Assembly: GCA_045536365.1 (NCBI GenBank)
Contig: JAZSNL010000010.1
Location: 1-64,000, forward strand
Length of the DNA stretch: 64,000 nucleotides
Direction: 5' to 3'
Source: JAZSNL01 sp045536365
Lineage (GTDB): Bacteria > Bacillota_I > Bacilli_A > ML615J-28 > CAG-313
Below are positions 22,870-31,314 of this stretch, in pieces. Both the position numbers and the translations under genes were made by a program. The notes beneath the pieces are model-generated. The model saw nothing but the letters and a program-made list of their open reading frames with translations, was not told the origin of the DNA and made no database searches. How positions within the stretch are numbered: the stretch's first letter is position 1; each line of letters opens with the position of its first letter.

Positions 22870-24562
22870 AATGTTTCTTTCTAAATATTACAAGAACAGC
22901 AGATAATAAAGAAGTAAGAGAAATAATGGAAATTAATGATTTTTTCTTACATCCTTTCTTTTCTGGTTCTGGAGTAGGAGTTGGTTCTGGTTCAGGATCA
23001 GAAGGAACTACATTAATTAATTCTAATTGTTTGGAAATAGTAGTGTTATCAGTTTTAGTAAGTGTTACTGTGAAGTAATAATCATATGTATCATAGATTG
23101 CGTTGATAGTATATGAGTTGTTATTAGGTGAACTGATAACTGTTTTCCATACATCTCCAGTAAATTTATCACATGTTATTTCTACATTTTTAACGTTACC
23201 CCATAGGTATTCATCCCATGTAATATCTACTTTATAGTTTTCTTTATCATAATTAAGTGATAGTGAATCAAGGATTTCTTGATCTGTCATTGGTTCTACT
23301 TCACTAGGACGTTTTGCGTCAATTTTGTATTCTTCTACTTTATTACCATTCATATCGTATAGTTTAACGATTAGTTGGTTACCGCTCATTGTTACTACGT
23401 TTGCGGCATATGTATAAACAGTAAGAATTTTATCAAATTGTGCTTTGTATTTATCTTGTGGTGGATATTGTTTCATACCTGCTGCAGGTGAAACCATATA
23501 TGTTGTTCCTAATTCTGCATTATATTCATTTTTATAAGAAGAGTTTTTTCTTAAATAAATATGTTCATGTCCACTGAATGCAAGGTCAACTTGGCATTCT
23601 TCAAATGTTGATCTCCAGTGGTTAGTCATCCATTCTGCATCTGATGCGTAGGCACCTGCTGAGTAGCAACCAGGATGTGATATTACGATTATCCAAGTTG
23701 CTGGATTGTTTTCAACTACTTGTTTAAACCATGCTTTTTGGATTTCGTTATTATCTTTTTTAATAACGTCTAACATGATTATTAACGCATTACCATATTT
23801 AATATAGTAAGAAGAGTTTAATTTTGATTCTGGTCCATTTAATGGATTGTTAAAGAATTGATTAAAATATTCAGGTGAAATATAACCAGGTTGATTATCA
23901 TGATAGTATTCATGGTTTCCTGGAATAGCTGACCATAGGTAGTTTTGGAAAGAAGTCATTTTATTGAATAAAGCTTTCCATTCATATTCATAACCACCTC
24001 TGTCTACATTGTCTCCGGCTGTTGTGATAAGGCCTAAGTTAGTGTTATATTCTTTTTTAAGTACGTTTGTAACTGTAGTTTGTGTTTTTGCAACATAAGT
24101 TTCACTTGATGCGTGGATATCAGCTAGAATCATAAATGATCTTTTTGCTGAATCTTGAGCTGTTGATTTAAATGAATATACAGCTGATTCTTCATTACCT
24201 GATACTACTTTATAGTAATATGTAGTAGAAGGTGAAAGTCCTGTAAGTGTTGCTTTACAAACATATCTTTTAACAAATCCTGTATTAGAGTCTGTTTCTA
24301 ATTGTGGTTTTTCAAATTCTGTTACTTCAGGATTTGCTCTTCTAGCATTTGCAGTTGTAAGATTTTGTGTTGTACCGTATAAAACGTATGAGTTAGCATT
24401 ATTACAGTGGTAGTTGATACCGGCTGTTTCGTGTGTTTCTCCTGCGCTTGCGGTAATGTAGTAAATATTATTGCTTGCTGCTTTTATTTTACCTTGAAGG
24501 ACAAATAGTCCAAGGGTAAGAATAAAAGTTGCAAGGAATAATTTAGTAATTGTTTTTCTCAT
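22868..24562 (-). CDS. Secreted purple-acid-phosphatase-like metallophosphoesterase with C-terminal GCKKK tail
   Basis: The signal peptide (residues 1-29) is followed by a fibronectin-III-like N-domain (to ~135) as in purple acid phosphatases. The calcineurin-type core then shows all metal motifs: D148-x-H150, GDNVD at 183-187, GNHE at 215-218, His296 and GHEH at 331-334. Another beta module follows from ~440. A Pro/Glu linker then leads to the end KKGCKKK, a hydrophobic helix and RKKH. It probably removes phosphate from extracellular substrates while anchored to the cell surface. The start at 24562 has AGGAGGA 8 nt upstream, better than an ATG 18 codons earlier with no ribosome site. It lies convergent to rplT. 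Confidence 0.9.
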   Translation of the reverse strand: MRKTITKLFLATFILTLGLFVLQGKIKAASNNIYYITASAGETHETAGINYHCNNANSYVLYGTTQNLTTANARRANPEVTEFEKPQLETDSNTGFVKRYVCKATLTGLSPSTTYYYKVVSGNEESAVYSFKSTAQDSAKRSFMILADIHASSETYVAKTQTTVTNVLKKEYNTNLGLITTAGDNVDRGGYEYEWKALFNKMTSFQNYLWSAIPGNHEYYHDNQPGYISPEYFNQFFNNPLNGPESKLNSSYYIKYGNALIIMLDVIKKDNNEIQKAWFKQVVENNPATWIIVISHPGCYSAGAYASDAEWMTNHWRSTFEECQVDLAFSGHEHIYLRKNSSYKNEYNAELGTTYMVSPAAGMKQYPPQDKYKAQFDKILTVYTYAANVVTMSGNQLIVKLYDMNGNKVEEYKIDAKRPSEVEPMTDQEILDSLSLNYDKENYKVDITWDEYLWGNVKNVEITCDKFTGDVWKTVISSPNNNSYTINAIYDTYDYYFTVTLTKTDNTTISKQLELINVVPSDPEPEPTPTPEPEKKGCKKKSLISIISLTSLLSAVLVIFRKKH

Positions 24563-24648
24563 TTTATTATTCCTCCTATGATAAAAGATTTTATCACAAT
24601 TAGTAAAATATCTCAAGAAAAGTAATTATAAAAAATAAGCGAATAAGA

Positions 24649-24677
24649 TTGCTAAAAACATAAAAATATGGTATAAT
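24649..24677 (+). promoter_or_regulatory. Promoter for the DUF1189-like gene and leuS
   Basis: TTGCTA (24649-24654), a 17-bp spacer and extended -10 TGGTATAAT (hexamer 24672-24677) are followed by AAAGGAGG before the ATG at 24709. Confidence 0.75.
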
Positions 24678-24708
24678 AGTTATGTTAAAATGAAAAGGAG
24701 GTAAAAAG

Positions 24709-25629
24709 ATGTATAATTGTTTTAAAGACTGTTTATTGTCACCTAGAAAAATAGGTATGCGTACAGAAATGAAAACAGGTAAAGTAGTATTATATATGTT
24801 ATTATTATTTATATTATATACTGCATTTCATAGTGTTTATTTTATCTCTAGTTATGGGGTTAATCCAATTATTAATGAGGCTATTTATGAAGATCTTAAA
24901 CAAGCTGAAGTTGTTGATTTTCAAATTGTCGATGGTAAGTTACAAGGGGCTAATGTTAGAACAAGAAGTGTTTATTTAAAAAATCTTTCTACTGCATTAA
25001 ATGTTGATGTTACTGCTGTATTTTCTAATTATGCAATGTTAGAAATGCCATTATATGCTAAACATTTATATGTAGTGTTTAAATTAGATCATGTCGAATT
25101 CTTTATGCCACTGGCTGATTATTATGATGGTATACAAGAAGATGGTAAAGTTCAAATTAGTAAAAGTAATGGATTATTAACTGCTTTTAATGTTAAATTA
25201 ACATATGAAGAATTAGAGTTAAAGAATATTGATTTTAATAAGAATAGTAAAAATTATGATTTTACTATTAATACTGTAAGTGGTCAAATATCAGATAAAT
25301 TTAAATTACCATTTATTATAGGTTCTATTCCTATTATGTTTGTTTTATTAGTATTTTCAATGATGGGTACTAATTTAATGATGGCTGTATTATTAAAAGT
25401 TTTTAATCAAACTTTGGATTTATCTTTTGGACAAATATTAAAAATTTGTACACTTTCATCAACTATATCAATAATTATAAATATATTTTCTGTTGCATTA
25501 GGAAGCACATTCTTATCATTTGTTGCGGAGATGGTTCATGTAATATACGCAATAGTTGCAGTAAGAGTTGCTTATATGTATAAAAATATTACAAAAGCAG
25601 AAAGAACAGGAGAAACTAATGAGTTATAA
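24709..25629 (+). CDS. Membrane protein, DUF1189-like
   Basis: The 306-residue protein starts with a CFKDCLLSPRKIG segment near the membrane. It has a helix at ~25-45, an outside domain of ~150 residues and three or four C-terminal helices. This resembles the DUF1189 family, whose function is not established; the assignment is from overall layout. A strong AAGGAGG site precedes its ATG. Its last 11 nt overlap the leuS start, which makes it the first gene of a leuS transcript, though no functional link is apparent. Confidence 0.7.
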   Translation: MYNCFKDCLLSPRKIGMRTEMKTGKVVLYMLLLFILYTAFHSVYFISSYGVNPIINEAIYEDLKQAEVVDFQIVDGKLQGANVRTRSVYLKNLSTALNVDVTAVFSNYAMLEMPLYAKHLYVVFKLDHVEFFMPLADYYDGIQEDGKVQISKSNGLLTAFNVKLTYEELELKNIDFNKNSKNYDFTINTVSGQISDKFKLPFIIGSIPIMFVLLVFSMMGTNLMMAVLLKVFNQTLDLSFGQILKICTLSSTISIIINIFSVALGSTFLSFVAEMVHVIYAIVAVRVAYMYKNITKAERTGETNEL

Positions 25630-28042
25630 TCATATTAAAATAGATAAAAAATGGCAACAATATTGGGATGAACACGAAACTTTCAGAACACCACTTGTAT
25701 CTGAAAAACCTAAGTTTTATGCATTAGATATGTTCCCTTATCCTAGTGGAGCAGGTTTACACGTAGGTCATCCAGAAGGTTATACTGCTACTGATATAGT
25801 TAGTAGATATAAAAGAATGAAGGGATTTAATGTAATGCATCCAATGGGATGGGATGCATTTGGTTTACCAGCTGAACAATACGCTATTGCAACTGGTAAT
25901 GATCCTCGTGATTTTACTTATAAGAATATTGCAACATTTAAAAAACAAATTAAAATGTTAGGTTTATCTTATGACTGGACAAGAGAAATTACTACTTGTG
26001 ATCCTAAATATTATAAATGGACACAATGGATTTTTTGTAAACTTCATAACTTAGGTTTAGCTGAATTAAAAGAAATTGAAGTTAACTGGTGTGAAGGCTT
26101 AGGAACTGTTTTAGCTAACGAAGAAATCTTAAATGTTGATGGTAAAATGGTTAGTGAAAGAGGAAATTTTCCTGTGGAAAAGAAACCTATGAAACAATGG
26201 GTTTTAAAGATTACAGCCTATGCAGAAAGATTATTACAAGATTTAGATGAATTAGATTGGCCTGAATCAATCAAAGAAATGCAAAGAAATTGGATTGGTA
26301 AGAGCGAAGGTGCTTTAATTAATTTCAATGTTGATGGTACTGATAAAAAATTCACTGTTTTCACTACAAGAGCTGATACTTTATTTGGTGCTACATATTG
26401 TGTTCTTGCACCTGAACATGCAATTGTTCCTAGTATTACAACTGCTGAATATAAAGAAAAAGTTGAAGAATATATTTCTTTTGCAAAGTCTAAGAGTGAT
26501 TTAGATCGTACTGAATTAAATAAAGATAAAACAGGTGTATTTACTGGTGCTTATGCAATTAATCCTGTAAATGGTAAAAAACTTCCAATTTGGATTGCTG
26601 ATTATGTTCTTGCAAGTTATGGAACAGGTGCTATTATGGCAGTTCCTGCTCATGATGAAAGAGACTATGCCTTTGCTAAAAAGTTTGGATTAGATATCAT
26701 TCAAGTATTAGAAGGTGATGATATTAGTGAACAAGCTTATACTGGTGATGGATTGCATATTAATTCAGGTTTCTTAAATGGACTTAATAAAGCTGATGCT
26801 ATTGCAAAAATGGGTGAATACTTAAAAGAAAATAATTTAGGTGAATTATCTGTTAATTATCGTTTAAGAGATTGGATTTTCAGTCGTCAACGTTATTGGG
26901 GTGAACCTTTCCCTATTATTCATTGGGAAGATGGAACTACTTCATTAATTGATGAAAGTTTATTACCATTAGAATTGCCTATTATGGAAAATATTTCTTT
27001 AAGTGGAACAGGTGAAAGTCCTCTTGCAAATGCTAAGAAATGGTTAGAAGTTGTAAGAGAAGATGGTGTTAAAGGTCGTAGAGAAACAAATACAATGCCT
27101 CAATGGGCAGGTAGTTGTTGGTATTATATTGGTTATTTATTAAAAGATCGTGATGAATATTTAGATTTTAGTGATCCTGAAGTTCAAAAAGCAATTAATG
27201 CTTGGTTACCAATAGATTTATATATTGGTGGTGCTGAACATGCTGTATTACATTTATTATATTCTCGTTTCTGGCATAAGGTTTTATATGATTGTGGTAT
27301 TGTAACTTGTAAAGAACCTTATCAAAAATTATTTAACCAAGGTTTAATCTTAGGTGAAAATGGTGTTAAGATGTCTAAATCTCTTGGCAATGTTGTTAAT
27401 CCTGATGATATTGTTAAAGAATATGGTGCTGATGCTTTAAGAACTTATGAAATGTTTATGGGTCCTTTACAAGCGATGAAACCATGGTCAACTCAAGGTG
27501 TTGATGGTGCAAGACGTTTCTTAGATCGTGTATATCGTTTATATACTGAACTTGCAACTATTGATGAAAGTAATTCTAATAAAGCGTTAGAAAAAGTATT
27601 CCATCAAACAGTTAAGAAAGTTACAGAAGATTATGAAAATTTAAGATTTAATACTGCTATTTCTCAAATGATGATATTTATTAATGAAGCTCATAAGAAT
27701 ACTAATATTCCTCGTGAATATTTAGAAGGCTTCTTAAAATTATTATCTCCTATTGCACCACACTTAGGTGAAGAATTATGGGAATTTATAGGCCATAAAG
27801 AAACTATTACATATGAAGCATGGCCTGAATATGATGAATCTAAGATTGTTGATTCAACAGTTACTATTGTAATTCAAATAAACGGTAAAATCCGTGATAA
27901 GATTGAAGTTGCAAAAGATACTGATTCTGAAGAAGTTAAGAAACTTGCTCTTGCAAGTTCAAAAGTACAAGAATATTTATTAGGTAAAGAACCAAGAAAA
28001 GTTATTGTTGTTCCTAATAAACTAGTAAGTATTGTAATGTAA
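25619..28042 (+). CDS. leuS: Leucyl-tRNA synthetase
   Basis: This class I synthetase of 807 residues charges tRNA-Leu. The HIGH-type motif is in YPSGAGLHVGHPEGY. The editing (CP1) domain contains FTTRADTLFGATY and GTGAIMAVPAHDERD. The KMSKS motif is in GVKMSKSLGN, and the anticodon-binding C-terminus ends with the small LeuRS-specific domain. I set the start at ATG 25619 (MSYNHIKIDKKW), with AGGAG 6 nt upstream. A longer in-frame start inside the previous gene adds only non-homologous residues. No T-box leader is present. Confidence 0.98.
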   Translation: MSYNHIKIDKKWQQYWDEHETFRTPLVSEKPKFYALDMFPYPSGAGLHVGHPEGYTATDIVSRYKRMKGFNVMHPMGWDAFGLPAEQYAIATGNDPRDFTYKNIATFKKQIKMLGLSYDWTREITTCDPKYYKWTQWIFCKLHNLGLAELKEIEVNWCEGLGTVLANEEILNVDGKMVSERGNFPVEKKPMKQWVLKITAYAERLLQDLDELDWPESIKEMQRNWIGKSEGALINFNVDGTDKKFTVFTTRADTLFGATYCVLAPEHAIVPSITTAEYKEKVEEYISFAKSKSDLDRTELNKDKTGVFTGAYAINPVNGKKLPIWIADYVLASYGTGAIMAVPAHDERDYAFAKKFGLDIIQVLEGDDISEQAYTGDGLHINSGFLNGLNKADAIAKMGEYLKENNLGELSVNYRLRDWIFSRQRYWGEPFPIIHWEDGTTSLIDESLLPLELPIMENISLSGTGESPLANAKKWLEVVREDGVKGRRETNTMPQWAGSCWYYIGYLLKDRDEYLDFSDPEVQKAINAWLPIDLYIGGAEHAVLHLLYSRFWHKVLYDCGIVTCKEPYQKLFNQGLILGENGVKMSKSLGNVVNPDDIVKEYGADALRTYEMFMGPLQAMKPWSTQGVDGARRFLDRVYRLYTELATIDESNSNKALEKVFHQTVKKVTEDYENLRFNTAISQMMIFINEAHKNTNIPREYLEGFLKLLSPIAPHLGEELWEFIGHKETITYEAWPEYDESKIVDSTVTIVIQINGKIRDKIEVAKDTDSEEVKKLALASSKVQEYLLGKEPRKVIVVPNKLVSIVM

Positions 28043-28058
28043 AAAAATAGGGGGATAT

Positions 28059-28313
28059 GTGAAAATAAGGGATCTTTTTAAAATAAAAAAAGATTTACCA
28101 ATTATGACAGAAATGGCAATTGATAAAAGTAGATTACTTATTATTCAATTGCCTTTTTTATCTAATCAGGTAATCATTAATAAAACTATAAGTAGGTTAT
28201 TTTTATTAAATTGGGATAAGATTTATTGGTTTCATAGTATGAATATTGTCGAAGAATATATAGAACAGTTAATAGATAAAAATGATGAAGAAATTTTAAT
28301 AATAATTTGTTAA
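28059..28313 (+). CDS. Hypothetical 84-residue protein
   Basis: I do not recognise this protein. It starts with GTG at 28059, with AGGGGG at 28049-28054, only 17 nt after leuS. The sequence is mixed hydrophobic and charged (MKIRDLFKIKKDLPIM near the start), without signal peptide or cysteine motif. The ribosome site and the gap-free placement after leuS favour a real gene. Its end abuts the hpf promoter. Confidence 0.6.
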   Translation: MKIRDLFKIKKDLPIMTEMAIDKSRLLIIQLPFLSNQVIINKTISRLFLLNWDKIYWFHSMNIVEEYIEQLIDKNDEEILIIIC

Positions 28314-28329
28314 TTTTTAAATAAAATTA

Positions 28330-28358
28330 TTTACAAACAAAAAAAACTATGATAAAAT
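28330..28358 (+). promoter_or_regulatory. Promoter of hpf
   Basis: TTTACA (28330-28335), a 17-bp spacer and extended -10 TGATAAAAT (hexamer 28353-28358) are followed by GAAAGGAG before the ATG. Confidence 0.75.
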
Positions 28359-28390
28359 ATAATTGTAAATAACTGAAAGGAGCTGTTTAT

Positions 28391-28936
28391 ATGAAAGTTA
28401 ATATTAGAGGCAAAGAAAATGTCAAATTAAGTCAGGAAGCAAGAGGATACATTACCTCAAAAGTAGAGGCCCTTGAAAAGCTATTTAACAAAAGTGAAAA
28501 TCTTATCGCTAATGTTTTATGTAAAGGTTATGAAAAATACACAGTAGTAGAAATTACTATTCCTACAAAACATGTAATTTTTAGATCTGAAACTAAAGGT
28601 GATACTTTGTATCAAGCTGTTGATCGCGCAGTTGATAAACTTGAACAACAAGTTATTAAGCACAAGAAAAAAGTTAATTCAATGATTAAAAAACGTGAAG
28701 GTGTTTCTGCATATTTCACAGGATTAGCAAATGAAGAAGAAACTGAACAAGTTGAAGAATCAAGTGTTGTTAAAACTAAAGAAATTGAATTACAAGTTAT
28801 GTCAATTGATGAAGCCATTACTCAATTAGAATTACTAGATCATGACTTCTATGTATTTATCAATGAGGAAAACCAAAAAGTTACTGTTGTTTATGCACGT
28901 AACGAAGGTGGTTTTGGTGCAATCGAAGTGAAATAA
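28391..28936 (+). CDS. hpf: Ribosome hibernation promoting factor, long form
   Basis: The protein pairs 70S ribosomes into inactive 100S dimers in slow growth. The N-domain (about 1-100) contains MKVNIRGKENVKLSQEARGYI and the basic helix region. The C-terminal dimerisation domain (about 125-181) shows SIDEAITQLELLDHDFYVFI and VVYARNEGGFGAIEV. The 181 residues match the long form typical of Bacillota. It is monocistronic, with its own promoter and strong terminator. Confidence 0.95.
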   Translation: MKVNIRGKENVKLSQEARGYITSKVEALEKLFNKSENLIANVLCKGYEKYTVVEITIPTKHVIFRSETKGDTLYQAVDRAVDKLEQQVIKHKKKVNSMIKKREGVSAYFTGLANEEETEQVEESSVVKTKEIELQVMSIDEAITQLELLDHDFYVFINEENQKVTVVYARNEGGFGAIEVK

Positions 28937-28941
28937 ATAGT

Positions 28942-28985
28942 AAGACATTAGAAGTCTATTAGCGACTTCTAATGTCTTGTTTTTT
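28942..28985 (+). terminator. Intrinsic terminator after hpf
   Basis: The 15-bp perfect stem (28942-28956/28964-28978) has a 7-nt loop and a T-rich tail. The tail merges with a TATAAT at 28985-28990 that may serve as the -10 of the following gene. Confidence 0.9.
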
Positions 28986-29014
28986 ATAATGATGTTATCG
29001 AAAGGAATAAAAGT

Positions 29015-30574
29015 ATGAAAAGAATATTTAGGATAATAATTTGCTTATTCTCTTTGTTTTTTTTGTTAAATAGTAAACCTTATATCTTTTCTAAAGAAGA
29101 TGAAATAGAAGAATTTAATAAAAATTTTATTGAATTAATAGAAAAAACAAGTACGGATTATAATTTTAATTTTTTAAAAACATTAGAATATGGAAATGCA
29201 TTACAAGAATTATATTTAATGGTGGATGAATTATGTATGAAATATATCATAGATTATGAAGACCCTTATTTATTTGGGTTTGAATTTAATAATCTTCCAG
29301 ATGATTTAGTAGATTTATATGATGAAAAAGGAGAAAATGAATTTAGGCGTTTAGTTTATTGTGTCTTATCAGCTTATAAAATAGATCATCCAATAATGTA
29401 TTTTTTTCATGATGCATCTATATATTCATTTGGTTTTGAGAATTCAAGATTAAATAATATGTCATTAAGTATAGATAGATATGCTTTGCCTTTTTATAAA
29501 TATGACTATAATAAGATAATATATCAAAAAACTATTGAATATGGCTCATATGCAGAAGGTATTGATTCAGCTTATACAAAAGCTAGAATAATAAACAAAA
29601 TTATTAGTGATAATATGTATTATGAATATAATGAAGATGGAACTCCTTCACAATTTTGCTATGCTCATAATATATTAGGATTCTTTTTGTATGGTAAAGG
29701 TGTTTGTGAAACTTATGCATATACTTTTTCTGTATTAATGAATTATGTTGGGGTTGAATGCTTTTATGTATGTGGCAATTTAGATGAACAAACAGGTGCT
29801 TCACATGCGTGGAATATTGCAAGAATGAATAATAATGAATGGTATTGGTTTGATATAACTGTAAATGATGATGATAAAAAAGGAACAGAACAAAAAACAT
29901 ATCTAGCATTCAATAATGATAAAAATAGTGTATCCAATGTACAAAATTATAGTGAATATTACTATAATGATTCTGTTCTTATGAATCTTTATTTTTCATA
30001 TATATCAGTCCCAGAACTTTCTAAAAGTACTGATAAACCAGAAGATTGGTATACAATAACATATAATGATGTTTCATATGAAATAGAAAATGATAAATTG
30101 TATATTTTGGATAATCCAAAACAAAATGAAATCCCCGAAAAGATTGAATTAAAGTGGAGAACATTTACTACTCAGTGTATTCATGATAAATTAATAGATA
30201 AAGATAATTGTAAAATGTGTTTGAAGTGTTTTCAATTGCATACAGCAGTTTTAAAAAGTAGATATGTTGAACCCACTTGTACAGAAGATGGTAAAACTAT
30301 TGAAACAACATGTGCATATTGTAATCAAGTTTTAGAAGAAGGAAAAATAATTCTTAAGATAGGACACACTTTATCAGATTGGATAGTCGATGTAGAACCG
30401 ACAAAAGATGTATATGGATATAAACATATTGAATGTTTAACTTGTGGGGAAAGAGTACATAATGAAAAAATTCCTAAATTAGGAGGATGTAAAAATAAGT
30501 CTTCTGCATTATATAGTTGTTTGTTAATTTTTAATTGTACGGTTGTATTAATGTTGAAAAAAAGGAAATATTAA
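29015..30574 (+). CDS. Secreted transglutaminase-like protein with cysteine-rich repeats and C-terminal anchor
   Basis: A signal peptide (residues 1-25) is followed by a helical domain and a transglutaminase-like cysteine protease core. The putative triad is Cys231 (GVCETYAYTF), His264 (SHAWN) and Asp280 (WFDITVND). From ~388 come cysteine-pair modules (CKMCLKC, CAYCNQV, CLTCGER, with GHTLSDW), as in many gut Bacillota surface proteins. The end is GGCKNK plus hydrophobic helix plus KKRKY, which is the same tail type as in two other proteins of this window. It probably cleaves or crosslinks proteins at the cell surface. It is preceded by GAAAGGA. Confidence 0.85.
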   Translation: MKRIFRIIICLFSLFFLLNSKPYIFSKEDEIEEFNKNFIELIEKTSTDYNFNFLKTLEYGNALQELYLMVDELCMKYIIDYEDPYLFGFEFNNLPDDLVDLYDEKGENEFRRLVYCVLSAYKIDHPIMYFFHDASIYSFGFENSRLNNMSLSIDRYALPFYKYDYNKIIYQKTIEYGSYAEGIDSAYTKARIINKIISDNMYYEYNEDGTPSQFCYAHNILGFFLYGKGVCETYAYTFSVLMNYVGVECFYVCGNLDEQTGASHAWNIARMNNNEWYWFDITVNDDDKKGTEQKTYLAFNNDKNSVSNVQNYSEYYYNDSVLMNLYFSYISVPELSKSTDKPEDWYTITYNDVSYEIENDKLYILDNPKQNEIPEKIELKWRTFTTQCIHDKLIDKDNCKMCLKCFQLHTAVLKSRYVEPTCTEDGKTIETTCAYCNQVLEEGKIILKIGHTLSDWIVDVEPTKDVYGYKHIECLTCGERVHNEKIPKLGGCKNKSSALYSCLLIFNCTVVLMLKKRKY

Positions 30575-30575
30575 C

Positions 30576-30604
30576 ACTTCTGTTTTATAACAGAAGTTTA
30601 TTTT
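30576..30604 (+). terminator. Intrinsic terminator before queH
   Basis: The stem ACTTCTGTT/AACAGAAGT (30576-30584/30589-30597) has a TTAT loop and is followed by TTATTTTAATTTT. Confidence 0.8.
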
Positions 30605-30633
30605 AATTTTATATATAAATTTTTAAAAAAATA

Positions 30634-30642
30634 TGGTATAAT
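30634..30642 (+). promoter_or_regulatory. Extended -10 that predicts a leaderless queH mRNA
   Basis: TGGTATAAT (hexamer 30637-30642) ends 6 bp before the queH ATG at 30649. Transcription would therefore start at or within a base or two of the A of the start codon. There is no ribosome site upstream of the ATG. Confidence 0.65.
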
Positions 30643-30648
30643 ATATAT

Positions 30649-31242
30649 ATGAAAAACTATAGTGAATTTAAAATATTATTAGAACAAATTAGAAAATTAA
30701 ATAAAAAACCAACTCTATTATTACATAGTTGTTGTGCTCCTTGTAGTTCACATGTTTTGACGTTATTATCAGAATATTTTGATATTACTATTTTGTATTA
30801 TAACCCAAACATATATCCTACTAATGAATATGATTATAGGGTAGAGGAACAACGTAGATTAATAGAGGCATTAAATTTAGATATTAAATTCTTAGAAGGA
30901 TATTATGATCATCAAGAGTTTTTAGATTTAGTAAAAGGTTATGAAGACTTACCGGAAAAAGGTTATCGTTGTTATCTTTGTTATGAAATGAGATTATCAT
31001 ATACTGCGAATATAGCAATTGAAAAAGGTTTTGATTATTTTACTACAACATTATCTATTAGTCCTCATAAGAATAGTGATTGGATTAATGAGATAGGTAT
31101 AAAATATCAAAATGATAAAACAATATTTTTATATTCTAATTTTAAAAAAGAAGATGGATATAAAAAATCAATTGAATTATCAAAGAAATATAATTTATAT
31201 CGACAAGATTATTGTGGATGTGAATTTTCCCAAAATAAGTAA
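30649..31242 (+). CDS. queH: Epoxyqueuosine reductase QueH
   Basis: QueH reduces epoxyqueuosine to queuosine in tRNA. It is the non-homologous alternative to QueG. The 197 residues have the family cysteines: LLHSCCAPCSSH (Cys28, Cys29, Cys32), RCYLCYEMRL and the C-terminal YCGCEFS. YNPNIYPTNEYDYRVEEQ and TTLSISPHKN are also conserved family stretches. It is a single gene with its own promoter and apparently leaderless. QueA, the preceding step, is encoded at 59570-60595. Confidence 0.95.
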   Translation: MKNYSEFKILLEQIRKLNKKPTLLLHSCCAPCSSHVLTLLSEYFDITILYYNPNIYPTNEYDYRVEEQRRLIEALNLDIKFLEGYYDHQEFLDLVKGYEDLPEKGYRCYLCYEMRLSYTANIAIEKGFDYFTTTLSISPHKNSDWINEIGIKYQNDKTIFLYSNFKKEDGYKKSIELSKKYNLYRQDYCGCEFSQNK

Positions 31243-31314
31243 TAATATATTACTTGTAAAAAATGGATAAATTTGGTATCATTATTATAATAAAGTTAAC
31301 AATGGGGTGAAAAT

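Noticed and set aside
25400..25618. T-box riboswitch before leuS
   Set aside because: The region is coding for the upstream membrane protein, and no T-box sequence or terminator is present.
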